Positions 38,645 to 50,503 of a stretch of DNA of 64,000 bases are shown here, in pieces. Positions within the stretch are counted from its first letter, which is position 1. Each line of letters starts with the position of its first letter. The notes below the pieces were generated by a model. It was not told the origin of the DNA. It did no database searches and was given only the letters and a program-made list of their open reading frames with translations. Source of the DNA: Plasmodium malariae (taxonomy: Eukaryota > Apicomplexa > Aconoidasida > Haemosporida > Plasmodiidae); contig NW_021638321.1 in NCBI RefSeq assembly GCF_900090045.1, positions 62,001 through 126,000 on the forward strand. Direction: 5' to 3'. Both the position numbers and the translations under genes were made by a program.

Positions 38645-41240
38645 ATGGAAAAATGTTTACCTAAGGTAATAGTTATTATATTTTAATATACTTAAATTTA
38701 TTCATAAATTTCTTATTTACCACATAATAATTGATAGTAAAACAAACATGAAAGTTTGTGCTTAAATAATTCTTAATAATTCTTTTGAATTTAGTATTCG
38801 AGGGTTTATGGCAGTACCTATTTCAGATATTCTAGTGATATATATTTTAGAAAGGTTGTACATCATATTAGAGATAAAATTAATGGCTTTATTCTTAAGA
38901 AAGATAAAGAACCATTAAAGGATATATGCCTATATTTGTCTAATTATCTAATTAAAAATAAGAATCCACCAAATTACTATGCATCACAAAGAGAATTATG
39001 GGAAAGATCATTAAATGAATGGTTAAATCCTTATTATGAAAAGCTGAATGGACTAGGAGAATGCCCCTTGATTATGAATAAAAATGATTTAGAAATTTTA
39101 AAATTAAAATATGAAGTAGATGAATTCTGTAAAGAAAGAAATAGGCATCTGACTGAAATAAGTCTGCCACAAGGAAACCCTAAGCCTGACAGTGATTATT
39201 CAAGTAGATGTGACTCATATAATGAATGGATTGATGGAAAAGAAAAGTATTTCACGAAAAAAAAAAAACTCCTTGAAAATTGTTATGAAAGAGAAAAAAC
39301 GCAAAAAGATCGAAGAAAAACATGCAATATAATGGATCCCGAAACTTTTAGCAAACTACCGAAATGCAGATCTACCGTTCAAAAAGAATCTAGTCGAGGT
39401 CCAACTCAAGAAAATAAAAGCTTACCAGAAGTGAATAAAAAAAAAAGCGAAGGAGCGTCAATGCTTGAAGATCAACAACAAAAACCCGCACCTGATATAC
39501 TCAAAACTGAACCTCAACCTGAACCTCAATCACAACTCCAACATGAAGTTCATAGTGCCCTCGAAAACGGAATTGGCAAGGAATCTCAAAGTATATCCCC
39601 AGTAAGATCTTCATCTGAATCTTCATCTATTAAAACTAAAGATGGTCATGAAGATCCTGTACAACATACACAATCAAAATTATCAGTATTTCCTAAAAGT
39701 CCTGTTTCTACAGAATCTCAAAAATCTCCTGTATCTATAACTTTGCCTACAAGTCTTGGCGTCTCAGGAACTCCAATCGATTATCAAAATATTCGATTAT
39801 CATCTGGAAGTTCAAATTTTCCTGATAACTCTATGCCCTCTAAAATTTTAGGTAGTATTAATACTATTTAATTTTCTGTTCTTGAACTAATTACATTAAA
39901 TATACATTTAAATTATAATTATAGGTCAGGCAGAAAATCCAACTGTTGCACACAAATCAACTATCTTAATAAGTCTTGTAATTATTATTGTACTTTCTCT
40001 TTTTATTAAAGTAAAACAAATATAGAAGATTAAAAATATGATAAACTTATAATAATTGTAATAAATAATATTGTGAATCTATTTTTTTTTTTTTTTTTAT
40101 TTTATATTGCAGTATGCTTTAATAGGGATATTTAAAAAAAAGAAAAACATAAAAAGAAAACAAGTGAGATTTCTTAGAATACTGCTACCTTCTCTTTCTG
40201 ACAAAAAAAACAAATATTTAACACGTTTTCATACAGAAAGCACATTATATGATGATGAAGAAATCATAAAAAAATTAAAAATACATGAACATAACACTAT
40301 AAAAAATACAAATATATTAAAGAGAAAAAAAGAAAGATTCAAAACTATTATAGAAGTACATATGGAAGTACTGGAAGAATTCAGAAATGAAGAATGGGAA
40401 CACAAAAAAAAAGAATTTTTACATTTATGCCTAGAACTGTTCGCAAAAGCGGAATATAGCACATATCGCAATTTGACTAATGAAGAACTGATAATGGAAA
40501 ATACTAAAAGCATTAATGATATTGAAAAACAAAAAATTCTATGGAATAAATGGGTAAAAGAACATAGTAATATTTCTGAAAAATTGAAAAAAACCAATTG
40601 GTTTAATAATTTGAAAAATGAATGGAAAAACGAAAAAGATTCCATAAAAAATAGTGTACAATTAAAAATGAATTTTTCAAATGAAAATCAAAAATTTTCA
40701 TTTTTAGAAAAAGAAAAAGATTTATGGAAAAAATGGATATCAAAAAAGCATATGATTATAGAACAATATTTGCAACAAAAATGGTTTGATGAATTTACAC
40801 AAGAATTTCTCAATATGTCAGATGAGTATGTAAATGAAGAAAGTAAAAATAACATTTCACTATTAAATTCAGAAGAATTACAGAGTAAAGAATTCCATGA
40901 AGAATTATATAGTTATATAAAAAAAAAATTAATTGCAAAATTGTGCATACTAGTATTTATGATGGTATTAGAAGATTGCAAAACAGAAGATTTTATAAAA
41001 GATGAGGAATCACATTTGGATAATTCCATAAATGATTGGAAAACAGATTCAAATTTAGGGAGAAAATCAGATGCTCCAAAACAAGTAATTCATGTTAATG
41101 ACACTGCTTTAGAACATAGAAAAAATGGGCAAATCCGTGCTCAAATAGGGCAGAAAAGTTTTAGACAGGAAATAGAAGAATGGATAAGAGAAGATGATAC
41201 AGCGGCAAATTACATATATAATGAGAACAGTGTAGAATAA
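38645..41240 (+). CDS. STP1: STP1 protein, copy 2 (complete, four exons)
   Basis: Predicted exons are 38645-38665, 38795-39851, 39925-40010 and 40113-41240, with GT..AG introns (129, 73 and 102 nt) and 763 residues in all. Exon 1 encodes MEKCLPK. The conserved N-terminal domain has CPLIMNKNDLEILKLKYEVD near residues 100-120 and paired cysteines. A Pro/Ser/Thr/Gln-rich region (about 205-350) differs most from the first copy. The membrane helix is at about 372-387 (exon 3, STILISLVIIIVLSLFIK). The cytoplasmic exon 4 has YDDEE, then EVHMEVLEEFRNEEWE and a Trp-rich domain (LWNKW, WFNNLKNEW, LWKKW, KWFDEF). Exon 3 is 86 nt, as in copy 1, and the intron phases are identical. STP1 is related to SURFIN; surface display and antigenic variation are inferred. 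The gene appears intact. Confidence 0.92.
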
Positions 41241-44200
41241 TCCTATTAAATTGTAGCAAATTACATTCTATAAATTCATAATACACACCCAAAATATATT
41301 AGAACGATATTTATATATAATAGGATGATGTTTATGAAACATATTTCATACGTTTTGTGAAATCTAAACGGGTAATTGATAAAAGTTTATTAATTAATGT
41401 GTAACGTAGAAGGGAAAACTAGATGTTAAATGTAAAAATTTTAATACAATTATTTTAAAAATATTCAAATTATATGTACTTATTTTAATTTATGTAATAA
41501 TAACTATAACAAAGTTATATGAATACCTAACTAAATATATGTATCAAAATGCTAATAAATATATCTATATATAAATTAATATTAATATTTTCCAAAAATA
41601 TTGAGGGAAAAATTAATATTTTGAAAAATAAAAAAAAGCAAAAAATAATAATTTTTAAATATTATTTTTCTATTAATATGCTATTTTTATACAAATTTAT
41701 ATGTTTATATTTTATTCAATTACTGCTTAATATACAATTTTCCACATTTCGAAAGGTGCATATTTGTTTCCTTTATACATTTTCTTTATTTTAACGTTTC
41801 AAGTTTTAATTAATATGAGAAATTTGATAAAAAAACAAAAATGCGTTAAAATATATAAAAACGTGAACAAATTACATAAATAATTTATATAGTTAAATAT
41901 ATTAAAAAGAAAACACACTATATACATAACGAAACACTGTTAATTTGCTATGAGTTAGTGTGTATTCTCAGAATAATGGTGTTCATTTATTATAAATATT
42001 TAACGCTTCAAAGTTTTTATGCACCATTGATTTACTTATCATATATTTTTCCTTTTCTTAAAGTGAAAAAATCATATTTAAAAACTCAATTTCTTAATAA
42101 AGAATTTAATTTTCTCCATATATTATACGGTATTATATAAGAAACTTCTATATACATATATTTATAATATTTTATTATTTTATTTTTCATTTATATAAAT
42201 ATTATTAAGATATATTTAATAAACCAAAGCTATTATCAATAAGGTTAAAAAGTGATGATAACGGATATATAATGAATATATAATATTATATCTTAACTTC
42301 CATTTAATATTTTGCAAAAAGATATATACATATAAATGAAAAAAATTCTCGCTTTTTTTTTTCATTTTTTTAAATTTTAATATTAAAACTTAATAATATT
42401 TTTATGAAATAAAGGAAATAAAAATTATAAATGAATAAGTTCATATATTAAAGAATACTAAATTGATAAGTCTCAAAGTTTGTTTAAAATCAAGAAGAAA
42501 TGGAAGAAAATATAATTACCATATATGTATTTTAAAAAATATCATATATCTTTCATTTTGTCCTTTGAATTAAAATTATAATATCATTCATATTTCGTTA
42601 TATTAATATAAGATTTTGAGTGACTTACTTTTTTAATATTAAAGTGAATTTATAAATTTTGTTTTTCATGTTTTATTTTATTTTATTGTTTTTTTTTGTA
42701 ATTACAGAATAATATTTTAAATATATTATATTAGTTAATAAGGTTATTGATTATTTTTTTTTTTTATATTATTTTTTTATTATGACTGTATACATATTAA
42801 TATTTATAAAATAAATTAATATTAGTCCCTTTTTCGACAAAATATAAATTACATTTTTATATGTAATATAATTTTGCTGTTATAATATATCATAAATATA
42901 TGTAGATTATAAATTTTTATTTAATTCATTCTATTAAGCAAATAATATAACAACAACATTTTGCTTATTGTTTTGATAACATAATTAATGCATAAATAAT
43001 ATTAATAATTAAAATAACAAAAAATCATTTTTTCATATTTATTATAATTATGTAGAGCTGGCAACAAAATTATAATCAAAACATATATATGTATTCTGCT
43101 TAACATAACATCCTTCTAATACATAAAACAGATATATTATAATATTAATTATATTTTAGTTGGAAAATAATTACCTTTATTTATTAATATCAACGTCATC
43201 CATGTTTCATCGTTTATGAGTATAATAAATGGAATTTAGATATTATCCTTTTATTTTACCATCGATAAAACGATAGTACTTCTATACTATATTAGCTTAA
43301 TATATATAAAAATTTTGTCAATAAACACTCTTACGTTTTATCGTATAATATAGACAGTATATACATATTTAGATAATATATGCATTACAAGCATAATATA
43401 CATTTTCGTTCTCTTTTGTATTTAATACATGAAATTCATATGTATTTCTTAATTTACCTCTAGTCTCTTAAAAATATTGCTTGTATATTATATATATATT
43501 AAATATTAATAATAAAAGAACATTAGAATACATAAACGTATAAATGTAGTTGAGAATTAATACAAAAGTCATAATATCAAAACTCAAATACATTGAAATA
43601 TATTATTCATTTTGACAAACTGTATATTTTATTAAATGTAACAGATTTAAAAAATAAAAAAAAATATTAATATTATAAATAAAAAAATTTGATAAAATAC
43701 GAAAATAATTATATTATTAATATTAAGAAAAATAAGGTAATAAAATAATAAACAAAGAATATTTATAGAAAAAACAATTTTAGAAGACATTTATTTTAAC
43801 AATTATAAGAATTATATTACTGTATTAACTTTGTCAATTTTCGTAAAGAAAAAACAATTCATTCAATAAATATATTAATAATAAATATAATATTTTTTTT
43901 TAAAAACGTTTCTAAATTCTAAAAAATATTTTTATATATTGTAAATATATTAACAGAATTCACATATAAAAATACCTCACGATTTATATATAATATTAAA
44001 TATATATAATCATAAGATATTTTGCAAAAATGTAATTAACGTAAAAAAGGAGAAATAATTTCTTATTATTCTTCGAGTGTATCGATTCATAAGAGATAAG
44101 GTAATATAACTAATATGACGTAGAATACTGATAAATAAAAAAAAAGTAGTAAAATATATGAAATTTAAGATAATTATGATACTGCTTTTCACAATTATTA

Positions 44201-45331
44201 TATAAAGCATGGAACGCAAAATATGTAACATAAATATATTTTGTAACAGTATGCTTACCATTTGGACTAAAATGATGAATTTCATTTGATATATTATTCT
44301 ATATTTTTATTATGTTACAGGTGAAGATAATTTCAATAACATATTTTATTAAAGGATTTAGGAAAATTATTGAATTTTTTTTATTTTATTATTAATTTAT
44401 AATTATAATAAATTTACAGTATAATAATATCTAATATGATTTTATATATGCATATTTCTATAATAAATTTTTATATTGAGTCAAGTTAAATGTGATAAAA
44501 ATTCAACTAAAAATTTAACATCCCTATATAGTTTAATGCAGAAAATTAATGGAATATTTTATTATTATATAATATAGTTTATCTGTTGAGAAATATTTTA
44601 TTTATTTAAAAGTATTTTTTTTTTAAGAAGTATACTTATAATTTAACAAAATGTCTTTTATTTTCATACGTTATATGTATGTTTTAGATAAATTTCTTTT
44701 TCATTTATATAATCGTTAATTTCAGTAATAATTTAATATTAAGTACTTTAGCGAATACATATATTATTATTTCTTAATATAAATATTAATTTAATAATAT
44801 AAGAGGTATCATTTTAACAAAAAACAAAAATAATAACTAAATAAATAAAACAATGCTGTATCTTTTGAATAGATAATATTTATCTATTTAAAAAACATTA
44901 CAAGGCTAAAAAGAATTACTAAATACATATTCCAATATAATAGGAAATTTATATGAGAATATATTAGAGATAATTTATTTTTTTATATAAGTTATCAGAA
45001 CAATTTTATAAACCATATAATAATAAAAAAGTATGTATGCGTTTATTTCTCTACTTTTGTTTATTTACAATAAGGTAAATCCGTTTTTGATATTATTATG
45101 TTATCAATTAAAAGCATTTATATTATATTACACTAAAGACACTGCCTTATTTTGATATTGATAAAAAGTAAATAGGACTTCTTCCCAAGTATTTTTTTTT
45201 ATATTCTATGTATAAAAAAAAGGAATACACCATATATAAATAGATTATATATACTTTTCCATATATATAAATATTAATATGATACCAATTTAATTTTTGT
45301 TATTTAATTCACGTATATATCTATATATACA
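41241..45331. other. AT-rich spacer between STP1 and pir, copy 2
   Basis: Collinear with 5456-9487. Open frames at 41549-41794 and 41958-42140 are hydrophobic or lysine-rich and do not stay open in the other copy, so I treat them as chance. The minus-strand frame at 44010-44285 is listed separately. Confidence 0.5.
44010..44285 (-). pseudogene. Possible membrane-protein remnant, frame shared with 8195-8401
   Basis: A 91-codon minus-strand frame with a hydrophobic N-terminal half, a second hydrophobic stretch (NFIYFTTFFLFISIL) and a basic tail (MNRYTRRIIRN). Residues from NFIYFT to the basic tail align in frame with the open frame at 8195-8401 in the first block. An early GTAAGC (after VQM) could be a splice donor, which would fit a leader exon, but no convincing second exon was found. 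Function and family are unknown. Confidence 0.3.
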
Positions 45332-46499
45332 ATGACCTCTAGATATACAAAGGAAAATGTAAAATTTTTCTTTATGTTATAATAATTATATATATTGTTG
45401 TACTCAATAGTTGGTTGTTCCAGAAATGACATAAAAGTGTCTTTCAAGAAAATATGAATTTGTGTACTTATATTTTTTTATTATATTTTTATTATTTTTA
45501 GGAAAATTCCGTGACATTATTACTTAAATATAGAAAGGAATTTGATGAAGCTATCACAGATATTAAAAATGAAAAAAGTGGGGAACTTGCTGAAAATCCT
45601 GGAAGGAAATGTTCTTCAATTGCTGACGGTGATTTCATTCAACCATGCCAAGATATTGGTAGATATTTAATTGAAATCAAGTAACTCTAAATAACGGATA
45701 GTCTCAAACGTTGTAAATACTTAAATTACAGGATAAATTCAAACGAAAAATATAATAAGAATTCTGATTTCTTTCAGAAATATAAAGAATTTTCGTCCAG
45801 AACAGATAATTTATGCATAGCTGAAATAAAAAAAATTGATCGAGATACCTTAACAAAATTTACAGATCTATATGACTTATATGAAGAATTTGACAACTTT
45901 AATGGTAGCAACGTTTTATCTAATAGTATCAGTTGTAATCCTATTAAAAAATGTTATAACTTTTATAATAATAAATATAGGGAATGTGAAGGGAAGGAGA
46001 GCAACGATTTTTGTGAGGAATTAAATAATTTTAAGAAAGCATATGAAGAAAAAATGCGAACTGTAATTCCTTGCCCAGCTGTACCACAAATTTTATCCCC
46101 TACTAATGTGAATTACTTATTTTTTTCCAGCTTAACAGCAGCTATCCTATTACTAGCATCTTTCACTTTGTTTTTTTTTATATAAGGTTAATAAAAATTA
46201 TACATAGTAATATGAATATTATACATTAATTTGTACAATTTTTTTTCTCAGAAAATTATCAGAAAAAAAAAATAATATTTTTGAGTATATATATACACAT
46301 ATTTTTTTTTTTTTCTGCATATAGTTTACTCGAATGAAATCATGGTTAAGTAATCAATTAATAAGGAAAAAAATAATTGTACACAACGAAGTCCAGGAGG
46401 GAACAAGAGAATACATACAAAACATTAATGTAGAAGTAAATAGAAATTACGAAAGAATTGTTCATAATATAGGTTATCATCCTCAATGAGACCCTTGAT
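45332..46499 (+). pseudogene. pir: pir gene, copy 2, nearly intact
   Basis: Exon 1 (45332-45358) encodes MTSRYTKEN. Exon 2 (45502-46186) starts ENSVTLLLKYRKEFDEA and keeps the PIR pattern: CQDIGRYLIEIK, KRCKYLNYRIN, ATG-free Cys-containing stretches CNPIKKCYNFY and FCEELNNFKKAYEEK, then CPAVPQ and a membrane segment (SSLTAAILLLASFTLFF). Exon 3 (46325-46499) is a classic PIR tail: FTRMKSWLSNQLIRKK, then IGYHPQ. Lesions are two TAA codons three codons apart (45682 and 45688) right after YLIEIK, and nine T instead of eight at 46171-46179, which shifts the frame just before the exon 2 donor. The first copy reads through the YLIE position without a stop. PIR proteins are variant infected-cell proteins. 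This copy is probably a recent pseudogene. Confidence 0.87.
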
Positions 46500-47649
46500 T
46501 CATTAATTGCACTTCATATTATTTTCACTGAAACATTCAGCACTCAATATTATAAAATTTGTACGTAAATGGAAATTTATTAATAAATTAGATAAAATAA
46601 ATTATAGAAGGGAATAAATGAGTATAAAAATGACACTAATAATGATACGAAAATTATTCAAAAACAATTTTAATATAAATAAAATACTATTGTAACAGTT
46701 ATCAAAACAAGAATCTATATAATTTAAAAAAATTTTTTTAAATACAATACAAATAAAATTAGAACTTAAATATTTAACACAAAATTATGAAGCAAACGTT
46801 GATTTTCTTATACAGTAATATGAGGAAACGTTTTTCCCTAAACATTAAATAAGGAAAAGGAAAGAAGAAACAAAAGAATTAAAAACAGTAAAAATAATAT
46901 TATTATATAAATGCAAAAACGAAAAACTTAAAATAAAAAATTATTCAAAAAATAAAAAATGTCTACCTTTTCTTTATAGCTAATTTTATTTAAAAATTTT
47001 ATTATAATTCATTTGATTAAAATTAATTGGAATTATAAATTTAAAACAAAAAAACAAAAATATTAAGATTGTTGTTTTCAAAAGGTAGACTTTCAATGAG
47101 ATACTGTGAAAAATATATTTATATATAATGGTAAGTACTACAAGTTTTCATATTTCGAATATAAAAGGACAACCGCTAAACCATTCTTTAACAATTTATA
47201 AGTATTTTCTTTTTGTATATGGTTCTTAATTCTATTTCTCCTTTATTATCATTTTATATATAAAAAATACAATTGGTGTAAACAAATTGATATACTATTT
47301 ATAAAAAACATATATAAAACTACTTTATAATTATAAAATTTCCACTATATTAAATAATAATAGATACAAACATTATTTATATTTCTATATTTGATTTTAG
47401 TTTACTTTATACAAAAGGAAAAATACAACAAATATTTTCATAATTATAATAACATGTTACATAATAATATGTAAAAGATAAGTTAAATTGAAAGGTAATT
47501 CTTCTTTTCTTGACGTTTTTAATATAAATTAATTTTTATAGTCTCCTAATATTTTATTATATAAGCATTGGTATAGGTATGATAAATTAGAAATGTAGGC
47601 TTCCGTTTATCATTTTGCAAATTTTCAAGTACCATAATAATTGTGAATT
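46500..47649. other. AT-rich spacer downstream of pir copy 2
   Basis: No gene recognised. It is collinear with 10.65-11.7 kb. Confidence 0.5.
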
Positions 47650-47906
47650 AAAAATTTTAGATTACGCATTTATTTTAATTACTACACATAAATATGTATG
47701 GCCTTGGATTATACCATATGTATGAATTTCAACTACTAAATTATATATAGGATTTTTAGGATTATACTTAATAAACGTTCAAAATAATAAAACAAAAATT
47801 ATATATATAATAATTATGCCATATTATCGAAGCATTTCCAACTTCATATAAAAGTTACAGATAAAAATGTTTTTTTAGGAAGTTACTCAATTCTATCTTT
47901 TATGAT
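47650..47906 (-). pseudogene. Exported-protein leader and debris, second copy
   Basis: Counterpart of 11715-12042. Minus-strand sequence near 47750-47660 reads IYNLVVEIHTYGIIQGHTYL in one frame, partly matching the YG-IQ stretch of the first copy. The leader-exon position near 47906-47825 retains similar bases but no ATG and has in-frame stops. This is a remnant only. Confidence 0.3.
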
Positions 47907-49223
47907 AATCTCTTTATAGTTGTCATAATTTTACGAAGGACGAAAATGCCCAAAATATTAATCAAAATAATAATTTATATAAACATACTATTAAGTTATA
48001 CTTTTAAATCTACTTTTTTAATGTTTCAATAATACGTATATATATATTTATTTATTTATTATTAACTTCATAATAAGGTATATATCAAAATAAATTATAA
48101 AATAATAAAGTAATGTTACCTTACTAATTTATGTATTCACTATCAAGATAAAGTATTTTTAACAGAATTATTCTATAAAAATTATTTTCTTCAACTATAA
48201 ATAAAACGTATTGTTAATATATTATTTCTTACAAAAGAATAATTAATGTGATAAAAAAATTACTATCATTTATATATTAGATATAAGGTACTTATATAAT
48301 ATTTTTTTTTTGCAGATTAAAAAAATATTTTTAATATTCAAATTTTATTCCATTTATCTATTATTTTTATACATATAAGTTAAAAAATATTTAATTTTTT
48401 TAAATCATTGAAGTCCGTTTTTCCTTTTTTAAAACAGGATTAAATGTAAATTTAATAATAAATATATACATACTAATAATATGACCTAATATAATAACAA
48501 GGGAAATATTAAAATATCAGCAATAAGCCCTAAACTTATAATTCTATTTAAAAAGGATATTATTAATATGATATTTATAAATTAATATTTATAATGTGCA
48601 AAAAAAATATATATTAAAAAATGTTTTTAAATAAATATGATTCATGAAAATTTTATTATAAAATTATTTTTTGTAGAATAAACATAAACATTGTTTTTAG
48701 GATTAAAAAAAAAATATATCGATACAACAATATACAATTAATTTGTTTTATCTTTTACTAGCCAAGATATATTTATTTTTAAAATTAAACGAATAATATA
48801 TTTTATTATTTACATTGCAAATTATCCTTTAAATCTAAAAAAAGATAAAAAATAATTAAGACACATTTCTACAGTAACAAATATAAATTACCACAATATA
48901 TCAATTAAATTTTACGTAAAGTGTTCTTTTATATATTAATTCTAAGGTATATATATGTATTTTTTAGAAAATCTGCTTGAATACAGAAATATATATATAA
49001 ACCTCATATTCCGTTAAGCTGAGTTAATACATTATATTCAAAGCTAAAAATATCAAAATAGTCATATTACCCAGAAAATTAATAGCGTATATATTTATGA
49101 TTGATCCTGAAAAAGATCAAACACTTCCAAGAGTATTTATGAAATCTAAAAAATTATATGTACGCTTATTATTTATATATAACACTTCGGAAATTATAGA
49201 AGTTAACTTTTATAATAAAGTGG
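47907..49223. other. AT-rich intergenic region, no gene seen
   Basis: No supported gene. The plus-strand open frame at 49097-49303 overlaps the 3' end of the minus-strand gene and is not independently supported. Confidence 0.5.
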
Positions 49224-50073
49224 TTAACGTAAAAAAGGATATGCCGTATGATAAATATCACTTTTTATACGTATTAACTTTTCATGTTGTACATATTTTC
49301 TAATTAGATAAAAAATCTCTGCTAAAATTACAAACCAGAATATAATTAATATTACAATTACTGGGATAAACCACATGCTGCTATTTAAGTTTTTATAGGA
49401 ACATACTAAATATGTATAAATTGCGCCAATTATTATATAGAACAATGATAAAACGCAAACTCCACCATTTTTTATTCGTAGGCTTCTTTTCAAAAATTTA
49501 AAGTCCGAATTTGCAGCACGTCTAACATAATTTTTATAAAATATTTTGTTGACCATTTTTTCTTTATTATATGGATTCCTTTTCGTGTATAGAGAAGGTT
49601 CTCTTCTTCTAGATACTTCTGAGCTTTCTCCATTATTTATTGAACCTTTTTTTATCTGTTTATTTTTTCCTTTGGATACTCTTTTATTATTGCATTTATT
49701 ACTTTTTTTGTAAGTTGTGTTATATGGTATCTCCTCGTTTACCCATACAATATTTGAACGCTTTTCCTTAATATTTTTTGCTAGCAATCTATATGTTTTT
49801 GCACCTAACGTTCTATCACTGTTCTGGTTCTCATATATATATTTATTAAAATTACCCTAAAAAATCCATGGAAATAATAAAAAATTTAAGTGTATACATA
49901 ATCTCAAGTAAACAAAAAATATTAATAAAAGAAAAACACAAATAATATTAATTATATATATATATGCTTAATTAGCATTATCATACCATAACACTGTTAA
50001 AATTGCATATCCATGGTAAAAGGATAAAAGTACAAATATTAATAAATAATAGTAACTTACAGTTTTTGTCCAT
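49224..50073 (-). CDS. Plasmodium exported protein, two exons, intact
   Basis: Exon 1 (50073-49987) encodes 29 residues with a hydrophobic leader (LLLFINICTFILLPWI). A 130-nt GT..AG intron follows. Exon 2 (49856-49224) begins GNFNKYIYEN. The product is 239 residues. A PEXEL-like RLLAK lies at 52-56 (Lys in place of the acidic fifth residue). The middle is basic and low-complexity. A KIFYKNYVRRAANSDFKFLK motif (about 143-152) precedes two membrane helices (about 162-181 and 191-212) and a short charged tail. It shares this architecture and the KI-YKN....ADF motif with the gene at 59362, and differs from the fam-l-like and fam-m-like genes. It is likely exported to the host red cell and inserted in a membrane with a short loop between helices. 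Function is unknown. No lesion is seen. Confidence 0.85.
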
Positions 50074-50468
50074 TATATATATTTTTAATATTATAATATA
50101 TTCAGTTTGAAAAAAATTGATAATAATATAATATATATCTAATGATAAAGGATGCTGTATTTAATTAGGAATTTTTTTTTATAGATACTTCATAAAGAAT
50201 TTAATAAAATGTATATAACTAATGTGTCTTGAACAACAGAAATAATAAAAAATTACTGTAAAATTATTGTTTTAATTTTATTTATATAAACCTAATTTGA
50301 ATTAAAACCATATAACTTAAATTTATTAATAAATATTCAAAATATACAAAATAATTATTTAGTAGTATACTTATTAGAAACTAATATATTAACCATACTG
50401 AAAAAAAATAAAAATTATTATTGCAATACTTCTAAATATGAGATTTATTTAAAATATAAAAAATTCAC

Positions 50469-50503
50469 AATACAGATAGTACATTTACTACTACGCATTT
50501 ATA
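50469..50503 (-). promoter_or_regulatory. Weak match to the conserved upstream block
   Basis: About 396-430 bp upstream of the start at 50073, the plus strand reads ATACAGATAGTACATTTACT, resembling part of the shared block (GTA-AG-ATA-A-TA-ATT). The TCTATATATTA half is not recognisable. This is a tentative call. Confidence 0.2.

Larger units (their letters stand above)
36100..47906. repeat. STP1-pir segmental duplication, copy 2
   Basis: Matches 300-12045 in the same order and orientation at an offset of about 35.75-35.86 kb. It contains STP1 (38645-41240), a minus-strand membrane-type frame (44010-44285), pir (45332-46499) and leader-exon debris near 47.8 kb. Each element has a counterpart in copy 1. 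Confidence 0.8.

Noticed and set aside
40229..40645. A 138-codon antisense frame in STP1 copy 2 (and 3452-3649 in copy 1)
   Set aside because: It is antisense to conserved STP1 exons; its Ser/Phe-rich composition is the mirror of Lys/Glu-rich codons.
41549..42140. Open frames of 81 and 60 codons downstream of STP1 copy 2
   Set aside because: Low-complexity composition, not open in the collinear DNA near 5.8-6.4 kb, no splice partner.
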